Source: Brumimicrobium glaciale
Lineage (GTDB): Bacteria > Bacteroidota > Bacteroidia > Flavobacteriales_D > Crocinitomicaceae
Reading direction: 5' to 3'
Length of the DNA stretch: 64,000 nt
Assembly (NCBI RefSeq): GCF_004152935.1
Contig: NZ_SETE01000008.1
Span: forward strand, 1 to 64,000
A program made the position numbers and the translations under genes. The notes under the pieces were generated by a model. That model searched no databases and was not told the origin of the DNA. It was given only the letters and a program-made list of their open reading frames with translations. Position 1 is the first letter of the stretch. Every line of letters begins with the position of its first letter. Below, one piece after another: positions 8,092 to 14,816 of this stretch.

Positions 8092-8616
8092 TGTAGATTC
8101 AGCTGAAAAGATTCAAAGTACAACAGATAAAAACATTATAGAAGAAGAAGTAAAAGATACTATCATTAGAGTTTTAGGTTACGTTGGAGAAGTTGGAAAT
8201 GATTAATTTGCTAAAAAATACAATAAGACTGATTTCAACATTTTTATTCTCGATGGTACATGGCCTTACGCACGTAAAATGCTTAAATTAAGTAAGAACT
8301 TGCAAAAACTTAAAAGCGTGAGTTTTGATAATAAATTAAAATCAAAACTTATTATTAAGCAGCCGCCAGAATCTCTTTGCCTTATTACTATTGAGTCAGT
8401 GTATACTGTTTAAATTTACTTAAGGAAGGTGGCTTAAAACAATGCGACACGAAGGATTTCCTTTTTCCTTTAAAAAAAATAATTGAACATCAACTCGAAT
8501 GTATTCTAAACCCAAATAACAAAAGCTATCGTTCAACTGCGAACGGAGAGATCAATCCTAAGAACATGTACAAGAAAAATTCGGAAAGAAATATAATTTT
8601 TGAAAAAGAAAGTTAG
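8092..8616 (+). pseudogene. DTW-domain (tRNA-uridine aminocarboxypropyltransferase-like) pseudogene
   Basis: The frame FAKKYNKTDFNIFILDGTWP, followed by ARKMLKLSKNLQ, LIIKQPPESLCLITIES and a stop near 8412, reproduces the core of DTW proteins: the DGTW motif, the helical KKMLKLS segment and the CLSTIEA-like motif. DTW enzymes (TapT/YfiP type) add acp groups to tRNA uridine. An upstream TAA at about 8202 interrupts the frame. After a frameshift the sequence continues as LLKEGGLKQCDTKDFLFPLK and on to a TAG at 8614. The N-terminal Cys cluster of the family is not seen. The multiple lesions make it non-functional. The extent of the 5' part (before 8200) is uncertain. Confidence 0.6.
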
Positions 8617-9301
8617 GGGTCTTTTTGTGAATGTCAATTGTTGATTTATACTGTTATTAACTGAGACGTATTAAACACCAAATGCGGATCTGAACTTAAT
8701 GAAACCGATCAAGGGGAACAATAAGCAGAATTGATTATTATATCAATTTACATCTTTATTTACGACCAAAACCCGAATTCAATACAGGTAGAATTAGCCT
8801 TGATAGGTAAATTTAAGTTGTCTAGTAAAACCTATTTCTGCAGAAGCTCTAAATCCCGAGGTTTTTAAAATTGAAGATGATGCCTTTAGTTTCACGATTC
8901 AAATATAATTTTTAATATGGCTGTGCGCAATTTGGATATAGATGGAATATATAAACCATTGAGAGCTATTTTCACAGGTTTAGCACATTCCTTTCCTTAT
9001 TAGAATAGTCAAATTCCTACAGACACGGTCAATACAATTGTTGAAATTTGTACAAATGAATATATTATACCGTAAAAACCTCTTTATTAAATAGTAAAAT
9101 ACTTTATTTTTCTAGACGCAGTGAAACGTAATAGTGTTTCTAAAACTTACCAAAATCTATACTAATCCAAAAACGACAGGGTTTAATCGTTGGACTTTAG
9201 AAAAGCGTTAAAAACAACTATACTGTGTAATTTGAATCAAAGTCAATGCTGGTTGAATGATTCAATAACTAAAAAAAACATAAAATAATAATAAAAACTT
9301 C
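8617..9301. other. Decayed intergenic region, no gene supported
   Basis: There is no open frame of useful length. Short coding-like pieces occur, for example KPISAEALNPEVFKIEDD ending at a TAA near 8908, but they are interrupted and I could not assign them to a family. The region looks like continued gene decay following the DTW relic. Confidence 0.5.
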
Positions 9302-9328
9302 TTGTTTTAATAAAAAGCCGTACATTTG
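9302..9328 (+). promoter_or_regulatory. Bacteroidota-type promoter for the DoxX gene
   Basis: TACATTTG at 9321-9328 fits the -7 consensus TAnnTTTG. A TTG at 9302-9304 could be the -33 element, although the spacing (16 bases) is shorter than the usual 19. The -7 motif overlaps GTACATTTGTGTCGTAC with a GTGTCGTACAC palindrome beside it, a possible operator for the OhrR/MarR regulator encoded downstream. Confidence 0.5.
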
Positions 9329-9369
9329 TGTCGTACACGATATAATCGCAAAAGATATAAATAAAAGAA

Positions 9370-9792
9370 ATGAAAAATTACGTTGAAACAACATTAACAC
9401 AGAAGATTTTTAGAATCATAATTGCTTTATTCATGATAGTCGCTGGGTTTAGTCACTTGACATTTAACAGGGTCGAATTTCAAGCACAAGTTCCTGAATG
9501 GTTGCCAATGAGCAAAGATTTAGTAGTCATTCTATCAGGAATAGTTGAAATGACTTTAGGACTTGGGTTAATGTTTTGGAAAAAACAAAGAGTAAATTTT
9601 GGATGGGCCTTAGCTATATTTTATATTTTAATATTCCCAGGAAACATCGCACAATATATAGATGGTAAAGATTTTGGCCCTCTGAATTCTGACACAGCAA
9701 GATTAATTCGATTGTTCTTTCAACCTGTACTGATCGTTTGGGCTTTGTGGTCATCAGGTGCATGGAAAGCAAGGAAGTCAATTGATAATTGA
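9370..9792 (+). CDS. DoxX-family membrane protein
   Basis: The 140-residue protein has four predicted transmembrane helices and the DoxX-like pattern FMIVAGFSHLTF near the N-terminus, GIVEMTLGLGLMF in the middle and IFPGNIAQY. DoxX relatives act in redox homeostasis at the membrane, and mycobacterial DoxX forms a complex with superoxide dismutase. The gene is followed within 60 bases by an OhrR-type regulator and then a nitroreductase, consistent with an oxidant-responsive operon. The exact reaction is unknown. Confidence 0.85.
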   Translation: MKNYVETTLTQKIFRIIIALFMIVAGFSHLTFNRVEFQAQVPEWLPMSKDLVVILSGIVEMTLGLGLMFWKKQRVNFGWALAIFYILIFPGNIAQYIDGKDFGPLNSDTARLIRLFFQPVLIVWALWSSGAWKARKSIDN

Positions 9793-9850
9793 TAATTTAA
9801 AAATTATGATTTGGATTTTGATTGTTTCACAGAAGAAAATATTTTAAAAA

Positions 9851-10309
9851 ATGGAAGACTCTAAATTAAAGTTAGAAAATCAAGTTTGCTTTCCGATTTA
9901 CTCGGTTTCTCGGTTGATTACAAAAGCTTACAAACCTTATTTGGATGAAATGGGAATCACTTATCCGCAATATTTGGTGTTGATGGTTTTGTGGGAAAAT
10001 GATGAGATTTCAGTTAATCAGATTTCGGAAAAACTACTTTTAAATACCAATACACTTTCGCCATTGTTGAAGCGTATGGAGAAAATGGAAATCATTGAAC
10101 GCAATAGATCGCCAAAAGATGAAAGAAGCGTGATTGTAAAATTGACAAAGAAAGGAAGTGAATTCAAAACTTTAGCAAAGCCAATTCCGGGAGAGCTCGT
10201 TAAGATTTTACTTAACGAAAACGTTCAATTAGAAGAGGTTATAAAAATGAAGGATATGCTCAATGAATGGATTGAGATTCTATCAAAGAACAATAAAATT
10301 TTAGGTTAA
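9851..10309 (+). CDS. ohrR: MarR-family regulator of the OhrR peroxide-sensor type
   Basis: It contains a winged helix-turn-helix (NQISEKLLLNTNTLSPLLKR as recognition region, followed by the wing DERSVIVKLTKKG). At the N-terminus NQVCFPIYSVSR carries Cys13 in the position of the reactive Cys of OhrR proteins (usual LENQLCFALYAASR). OhrR dimers release DNA when organic peroxides oxidise this Cys. It sits between a DoxX gene and a nitroreductase gene rather than beside an ohr gene; the nearest OsmC/Ohr-fold gene is at 17481. The gene symbol is by family resemblance. Confidence 0.85.
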   Translation: MEDSKLKLENQVCFPIYSVSRLITKAYKPYLDEMGITYPQYLVLMVLWENDEISVNQISEKLLLNTNTLSPLLKRMEKMEIIERNRSPKDERSVIVKLTKKGSEFKTLAKPIPGELVKILLNENVQLEEVIKMKDMLNEWIEILSKNNKILG

Positions 10310-10336
10310 ACACATACAAATATAGAATACAATAAA

Positions 10337-10969
10337 ATGGAATTATTAGATAAATTAAATTGGAGATACGCTGCAAAAGCGATGAATGGTAACAAAGTGC
10401 CACAAGACAAAATTGACAATATTATTGAGGCGATTTCCCTTTCTCCTACTTCAAGCGGATTACAACCTTTCGAAGTTATTGTGATTACGAATCAAGAATT
10501 GAAAGAAAAGATTCGTCCAGTTGCATGGAATCAATCAGTAATTACGGACTGTTCGCATTTATTGGTTTTCGCTGCGTGGGACACTTATACAGCAGATAGA
10601 ATCAACAAAATGTTTGATTTAACAAATGATATTCGTGGATTTAAAAATGATGGTTGGGAAAATTACCGTCAGATGTTATTGGGAAGTTACCCACAAAGAG
10701 ATCCAGAGGAAAACTTTAATCACGCTGCAAAACAAGCGTACATTGCATTTTCTCAAGCAATTTCCGCAGCTGCATTTCAAGGATTAGACAGCACACCGCT
10801 GGAAGGATTCGAAGCTGACGCAGTGGACAAAATCTTAGGTCTAAGAGAAAAAGGACTGAGAAGCTGTGTAATGTTGCCAATCGGATACAGAAATGAATCT
10901 GATGATTGGTTAGTAAACTTAAAGAAAGTTAGAAAAAGTAAGGAAGATTTAGTTACTGTTATTGATTAG
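10337..10969 (+). CDS. NAD(P)H-dependent nitroreductase family oxidoreductase
   Basis: The 210-residue protein shows nitroreductase features: an N-terminal RYAAKAMNG segment, SPTSSGLQPFEVIVI forming part of the FMN site, and a C-terminal EKGLRSCVMLPIGYR motif near the phosphate-binding end. It is close to the NfsB / dihydropteridine reductase-like subgroup. It should be a soluble FMN enzyme reducing quinones or nitro compounds. It follows ohrR by 27 bases and is closed by a terminator, so the three genes probably form one unit. Confidence 0.9.
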   Translation: MELLDKLNWRYAAKAMNGNKVPQDKIDNIIEAISLSPTSSGLQPFEVIVITNQELKEKIRPVAWNQSVITDCSHLLVFAAWDTYTADRINKMFDLTNDIRGFKNDGWENYRQMLLGSYPQRDPEENFNHAAKQAYIAFSQAISAAAFQGLDSTPLEGFEADAVDKILGLREKGLRSCVMLPIGYRNESDDWLVNLKKVRKSKEDLVTVID

Positions 10970-10994
10970 TGGTTGAATAAGTAGTTAGTTTAGA

Positions 10995-11030
10995 AAAAGC
11001 GATTTGGAGGAATTCCGAATCGCTTTTTTT
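10995..11030 (+). terminator. Rho-independent terminator after nitroreductase
   Basis: The stem AAAGCGATT / AATCGCTTT encloses a loop containing GGAATTCC and is followed by a run of T. Confidence 0.88.
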
Positions 11031-11083
11031 TGTTTAGCGTCTGTAAAATCAATCTAAATTATGGCTTATAGTTCCGAATCCCT

Positions 11084-11113
11084 TTCTTCTTCTTCTTCTT
11101 CTTCTTCTTCTTC
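11084..11113 (+). repeat. (TTC)10 microsatellite
   Basis: Ten uninterrupted TTC units lie about 90 bases upstream of the start of the Mpo1-like gene. Such tracts can change length by slippage. It is outside coding sequence here and may alter promoter spacing. Confidence 0.95.
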
Positions 11114-11204
11114 CTAATGATTTACCTTCTAACTTGATTATTGAAGTTCTCTTAAGATTCAATTTCTTTTCCTAACTTTATAGGTAACAAGAAAAGCTGC
11201 TTAC

Positions 11205-11684
11205 ATGAGTCAAAAATTACAAGCCCTCCTCAACGAATACAGTGAAAGTCATCAGAATGCACAAAACAAACGCATTCATTGGATTTGTGTTCCGCTGATA
11301 TTTTGGTCCATCATCGCACTACTCTATTCCATTCCAAATTCATTTTTGATTGAAAATTTTGGAAATTACTTCTTCTCAAACTGGGCAGTTTTTTTAATGA
11401 TTCCTGTTCTTATTTATTACTTCTCCTTATCCACTTCGATAGCTTTAGGAATGTTTATTTTCATTTCTATTTCTTTATATATTTCAGAACTTCTACTACA
11501 AAATTCTATTTTTCCATTGTGGATTATCGCAGTAATTGTCTTTGTGTTGGCATGGATTGGTCAATTTTACGGACATAAAGTAGAAGGGAAAAAACCTTCC
11601 TTTTTAAAGGATATTCAGTTTTTATTAATTGGCCCAGCTTGGCTAATGCATTTCATTTATAAACGCGTTGGAATCAAATATTAA
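11205..11684 (+). CDS. Mpo1-like (DUF962, YGL010w) membrane protein
   Basis: The family is recognised by SHQNAQNKRIHWICVP near residues 15-30 and by FYGHKVEGKKPSFLKD with LLIGPAWLM near the C-terminus. There are four to five hydrophobic helices in 159 residues. The yeast relative Mpo1 is an Fe(II)-dependent dioxygenase shortening 2-hydroxy fatty acids by one carbon; the conserved His residues seen here would be the metal ligands. The bacterial role is not established. A (TTC)10 tract lies upstream. Confidence 0.85.
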   Translation: MSQKLQALLNEYSESHQNAQNKRIHWICVPLIFWSIIALLYSIPNSFLIENFGNYFFSNWAVFLMIPVLIYYFSLSTSIALGMFIFISISLYISELLLQNSIFPLWIIAVIVFVLAWIGQFYGHKVEGKKPSFLKDIQFLLIGPAWLMHFIYKRVGIKY

Positions 11685-11759
11685 AATCGCTCATTATAAA
11701 GGTAAAAGTCCAATCGAAATCCATCAAAATAATTTTTAGCTTACACTTTATCTTTTATG

Positions 11760-11767
11760 TACCTTTG
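11760..11767 (+). promoter_or_regulatory. -7 promoter element upstream of the DEAD-box gene
   Basis: TACCTTTG is a perfect match to the Bacteroidota -7 consensus TAnnTTTG, 23 bases before the gene start. No convincing -33 element was seen. Confidence 0.6.
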
Positions 11768-11789
11768 CACCGAATAAAAAACATCCATT

Positions 11790-12917
11790 TTGAAAAACTT
11801 CGAAGAACTAGGTATTAGCGCAAACTTGGCAAAAGGTATTGCTGAATTAAACATTGTTAAACCTTCTGACATTCAGAATAGAGTCATTCCTATTTTATTG
11901 GGTGATAAAACCCACATGGTAGCGCAAGCACAGACAGGAACAGGAAAAACTGCTGCTTTTGGTTTGCCTTTATTGATGAAAGTTGATTCGAATATAAATG
12001 ATGTTCAAGGTCTAATACTTTGTCCAACACGTGAGTTGGCGCAACAAGTTGCAAAGCAATTGTTCAAATTCATAAAATATGCTGATAAAGTTTTTATTGA
12101 ATCAGTTTATGGTGGAGAACACATTGAACGTCAAGTATCAAATTTACAACGCACAACACATATTATCGTAGCAACACCAGGTCGATTGATCGATTTAGTG
12201 AACCGTAAAGCTGTTGATCTAAGCAAAGTAAAAACTGTTATTTTAGACGAAGCTGACGAAATGTTAAGCATGGGATTCCAAAAAGAATTGGATGAAATCT
12301 TAAGTTTCCTTCCTTCAGTTGAAAATAAATGGTTGTTCTCAGCTACTATTCCACATGGAATTCAGCAAATTATTTCGAAACATTTAAAGAAAGACGCTGA
12401 TCGTGTTGAAGTAAAGAAAGCAGATGTTGTTAATAAAAACATTTCGCACCAATATTTAGTTTGTGATGAATCTGAGAAATTGGAAGCATTATTACTTTTC
12501 TTACAATCTCAACACAAAAACCGAGGAGTCGTTTTTTGTAAAACCAAAGCAGCAACTCAAAAATTAGCCAAACAATTAATCGCGAAAAATATTTCAACAG
12601 ATGCTATTCATGGAGATTTACTCCAAAAAGAACGCGATAAAGTAATGCGTGCATTCAAAAATGAATCATTAAGAATTCTTGTGGCAACGGATGTTTCAGC
12701 AAGAGGAATTGATGTTGAAGGTTTGACTTTTGTAGCACATTACCAACTTCCAGAAAGCGATGAATATTATACCCACCGAAGTGGTAGAACTGCTAGAGCT
12801 GGAAAAGAAGGTGTTTCTATGTGTTTTGTAAATAACGCAGAAGCGAAAACTTTGAAGGAATATGAGAGAAAATTGGGAATTAAGTTTTCAAAAGTGAAGC
12901 AGGTAAGACAAAAGTAA
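11790..12917 (+). CDS. DEAD-box ATP-dependent RNA helicase (RhlE/DeaD type)
   Basis: All helicase motifs are in order: Q motif PSDIQNRVIP, motif I AQTGTGKT, Ia PTRELAQQ, II DEAD, III SAT, V ATDVSARGID and VI HRSGRTARAG. The 375-residue chain is the bare two-RecA core with no long basic C-terminal tail. The frame starts with TTG (TTGAAAAACTTC); no ATG is better placed. It probably unwinds structured RNA in ribosome assembly or mRNA decay. A decayed copy of its 3' end occurs at 13660-13773. Confidence 0.95.
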   Translation: MKNFEELGISANLAKGIAELNIVKPSDIQNRVIPILLGDKTHMVAQAQTGTGKTAAFGLPLLMKVDSNINDVQGLILCPTRELAQQVAKQLFKFIKYADKVFIESVYGGEHIERQVSNLQRTTHIIVATPGRLIDLVNRKAVDLSKVKTVILDEADEMLSMGFQKELDEILSFLPSVENKWLFSATIPHGIQQIISKHLKKDADRVEVKKADVVNKNISHQYLVCDESEKLEALLLFLQSQHKNRGVVFCKTKAATQKLAKQLIAKNISTDAIHGDLLQKERDKVMRAFKNESLRILVATDVSARGIDVEGLTFVAHYQLPESDEYYTHRSGRTARAGKEGVSMCFVNNAEAKTLKEYERKLGIKFSKVKQVRQK

Positions 12918-13017
12918 ATACACCTCTTTAATTTGCTTTGTCATCCCAACATTAGTATATTAGTTTCATAATTACTTTTATTCTTCATTATTTTTTCAAA
13001 TGATCAAAATTAAAAAC

Positions 13018-13494
13018 ATGAAAAAAATATTTTCTATCTGTCTACTTTCATTTCTACTTTTCTCTTGTCAGCAAGAAGGACGTATATATGTTAAACACCT
13101 TGATTTATCCCCAGAAGTGGAATGGTTAAGTAAGGACAAGCGTGAATTTAAAGTGCCCATTGAAGATAGCAGTATACCCTATAACATGAGTCTTTCTTTA
13201 CGATACGCTACTGGATATCAATATCAAGTAGCAAAAGTAGAAGTTACAGAAACGAGTCCAAGTGGAGAGGTAACTACAGCGGAATATGATTTAAAGATAC
13301 GTGACGAAAAAGGTGATTATATTGGTGATCCTGGGTTTGATATTTGGGACAGTGAACACATGATTGAAGCCGATAAAATATATCCAGAAACAGGCACTTA
13401 TACTTATCAAATTGAACATGTCATGCCAAACGATCCCTTAATTTTCGCAATGTCGATTGGAGTAATATTGGATAAGGCAAACAAGAGTCAATAA
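13018..13494 (+). CDS. GldH-like gliding motility lipoprotein
   Basis: I chose the internal ATG at 13018 because it gives a proper lipoprotein signal, MKKIFSICLLSFLLFSC, with the lipid-bearing Cys at the end. The frame is open from 13000. After the Cys the pattern of GldH proteins follows: PYNMSLSLRYATGYQY, a P-x-G turn, an aspartate-rich DEKGDYIGDPGFDIWDS segment, the PETGTYTYQIEHVMP motif and a final MSIGVILDK. GldH is an essential gliding lipoprotein in Flavobacterium linked to the T9SS/gliding machinery. It stands alone, with a terminator 40 bases downstream. Confidence 0.72.
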   Translation: MKKIFSICLLSFLLFSCQQEGRIYVKHLDLSPEVEWLSKDKREFKVPIEDSSIPYNMSLSLRYATGYQYQVAKVEVTETSPSGEVTTAEYDLKIRDEKGDYIGDPGFDIWDSEHMIEADKIYPETGTYTYQIEHVMPNDPLIFAMSIGVILDKANKSQ

Positions 13495-13533
13495 AGACAA
13501 ACTATATTAGACAGAAGTAATTTTGTAAAGCAT

Positions 13534-13570
13534 AAAAAAGCGGGATTTCCATAAGGATTTCCCGCTTTTT
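13534..13570 (+). terminator. Terminator after the GldH-like gene
   Basis: AAAAAAGCGGGATTTCC and GGATTTCCCGCTTTTT pair around ATAA, with an inner mismatch. It is almost identical to the terminator at 17397-17433 (one loop base differs). Confidence 0.85.
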
Positions 13571-13659
13571 GAATTATTATAAACGATTGAATATTGATGA
13601 ATATTTTACGCAGCGAAATGTTAGAACTGCAAGATCAAGGAAAGAAGGAGTTTTAATAT

Positions 13660-13773
13660 TTTTTTTTTGTGAATAACACAGGAGCAATGACCTTCAAGGA
13701 ATATGAAAGGAAATTGAGAATTAATTATATTAAGGTGAAGCAGGTAAGAAAAGGAATTGGTTTTTTTGGTTAG
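13660..13773 (+). pseudogene. 3' relic of a second DEAD-box helicase gene
   Basis: From 13669 the frame reads VNNTGAMTFKEYERKLRINY then IKVKQVR and stops at 13771-13773. This matches the last residues of the intact helicase at 11790 (VNNAEAKTLKEYERKLGIKF, SKVKQVR). By eye, 64 of 81 aligned bases agree, and many differences fall in third positions. This suggests an old paralogue rather than a fresh duplication. Nothing of the helicase core is left. It lies just before the ATPase-subtilase pair. Confidence 0.75.
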
Positions 13774-13799
13774 GTAAGAGATTAAACGAATTTAATTCA

Positions 13800-13807
13800 T
13801 AACTTTG
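13800..13807 (+). promoter_or_regulatory. -7 promoter element of the ATPase-subtilase pair
   Basis: TAACTTTG fits TAnnTTTG exactly and ends 7 bases before the ATPase ATG, so a very short leader or leaderless message would result. No clear -33 element was found. Confidence 0.5.
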
Positions 13808-13814
13808 GATTATT

Positions 13815-14810
13815 ATGAATCAGGCACTTTTAACAAGATTATTCAAGTCGATTACTGGAGAAAAGGACGCTCCTCTAATGAAGATTGCTTATAGTATAAT
13901 CGAAGATGAGAAGCGTAAAGGACATACTAAATTAGCAGTCAAGCTTAATAGTATTTTAGAAGACAACCTTTTAAAAAAACCTGTAACTCCGTCTTTAAAA
14001 GTTGCAAAAGAAAAAGATTATAGAATACCTGTTGATAGAAGATATAAACTTCCCTTAGCTACTCATGTAGAACATAATCTTTTAAGACATGAAATGGTCT
14101 TATCGCCAGAGGTAGAGAGTAAAATACTACGAATTGAAAAAGAATATCTTGCTAGAGAAAGGTTGGCTCATCATGGGTTAAAACCTAGAAAGAAGATATT
14201 ATTCTATGGGTCATCAGGATGCGGTAAATCAATGGGTGCTGAACGTATAGCATGGAGATTAGGTTTACCTTACTACAAAGTTCGGTTTGATTCGATTATT
14301 TCTTCTTATTTAGGTGAATCCGCATCCAATCTTCAGAGTTTATTTGAAAGTATCGAAGACTATCCATGCGTATTGTTATTAGATGAATTTGATATAATAG
14401 GAAAAAAAAGAAGTGCTTCTTCAAATGATGTTGGAGAAATCCATAGAATAGTCAACATTTTACTTGGATTATTAGAAGAGTATGACGGTGAAGGAATTAT
14501 AATAGCAACTACTAATCTTGAAGGAAGTTTAGACAATGCATTATTTCGTAGATTCGACGACTTTATTGAATTACCTAAACCAAATGAAAATGAGATTTTT
14601 GAATTACTCAAAATATGCTTTTCCGCTCTTAAAATTGAAAGTGATATTAATTTAATAGAATACTCTAAAAAAATGTTAGGCATGTCTTATGCTATAGTTG
14701 TAAAGATTGCCAACGATGCTGCTAAAAAAGCTGTAATAAATTTAAACGATGAGATATCCTCAGAAGACATAAATAGTGCTTTGAAAGAGAACTTAGCTAT
14801 TAACAGATAA
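13815..14810 (+). CDS. ietA: AAA+ ATPase of an IetAS-like two-gene anti-phage system
   Basis: The 331-residue protein has a helical N-terminal region (about 1-120) and a single AAA+ module. Walker A is GSSGCGKS (about 132-139), Walker B is LLLDEFD, sensor 1 is IIATTN and an arginine-finger region is NALFRRFDD. A gene for an S8 subtilase starts 6 bases after its stop. This pairing is the layout of IetAS, first described as a plasmid stability pair in Agrobacterium (ATPase neutralising a subtilase) and later as an anti-phage system. The ATPase is intact here. The gene symbol is inferred from domain and neighbour, not from a search. It would act in the cytoplasm. Confidence 0.8.
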   Translation: MNQALLTRLFKSITGEKDAPLMKIAYSIIEDEKRKGHTKLAVKLNSILEDNLLKKPVTPSLKVAKEKDYRIPVDRRYKLPLATHVEHNLLRHEMVLSPEVESKILRIEKEYLARERLAHHGLKPRKKILFYGSSGCGKSMGAERIAWRLGLPYYKVRFDSIISSYLGESASNLQSLFESIEDYPCVLLLDEFDIIGKKRSASSNDVGEIHRIVNILLGLLEEYDGEGIIIATTNLEGSLDNALFRRFDDFIELPKPNENEIFELLKICFSALKIESDINLIEYSKKMLGMSYAIVVKIANDAAKKAVINLNDEISSEDINSALKENLAINR

Positions 14811-14816
14811 TAACTT

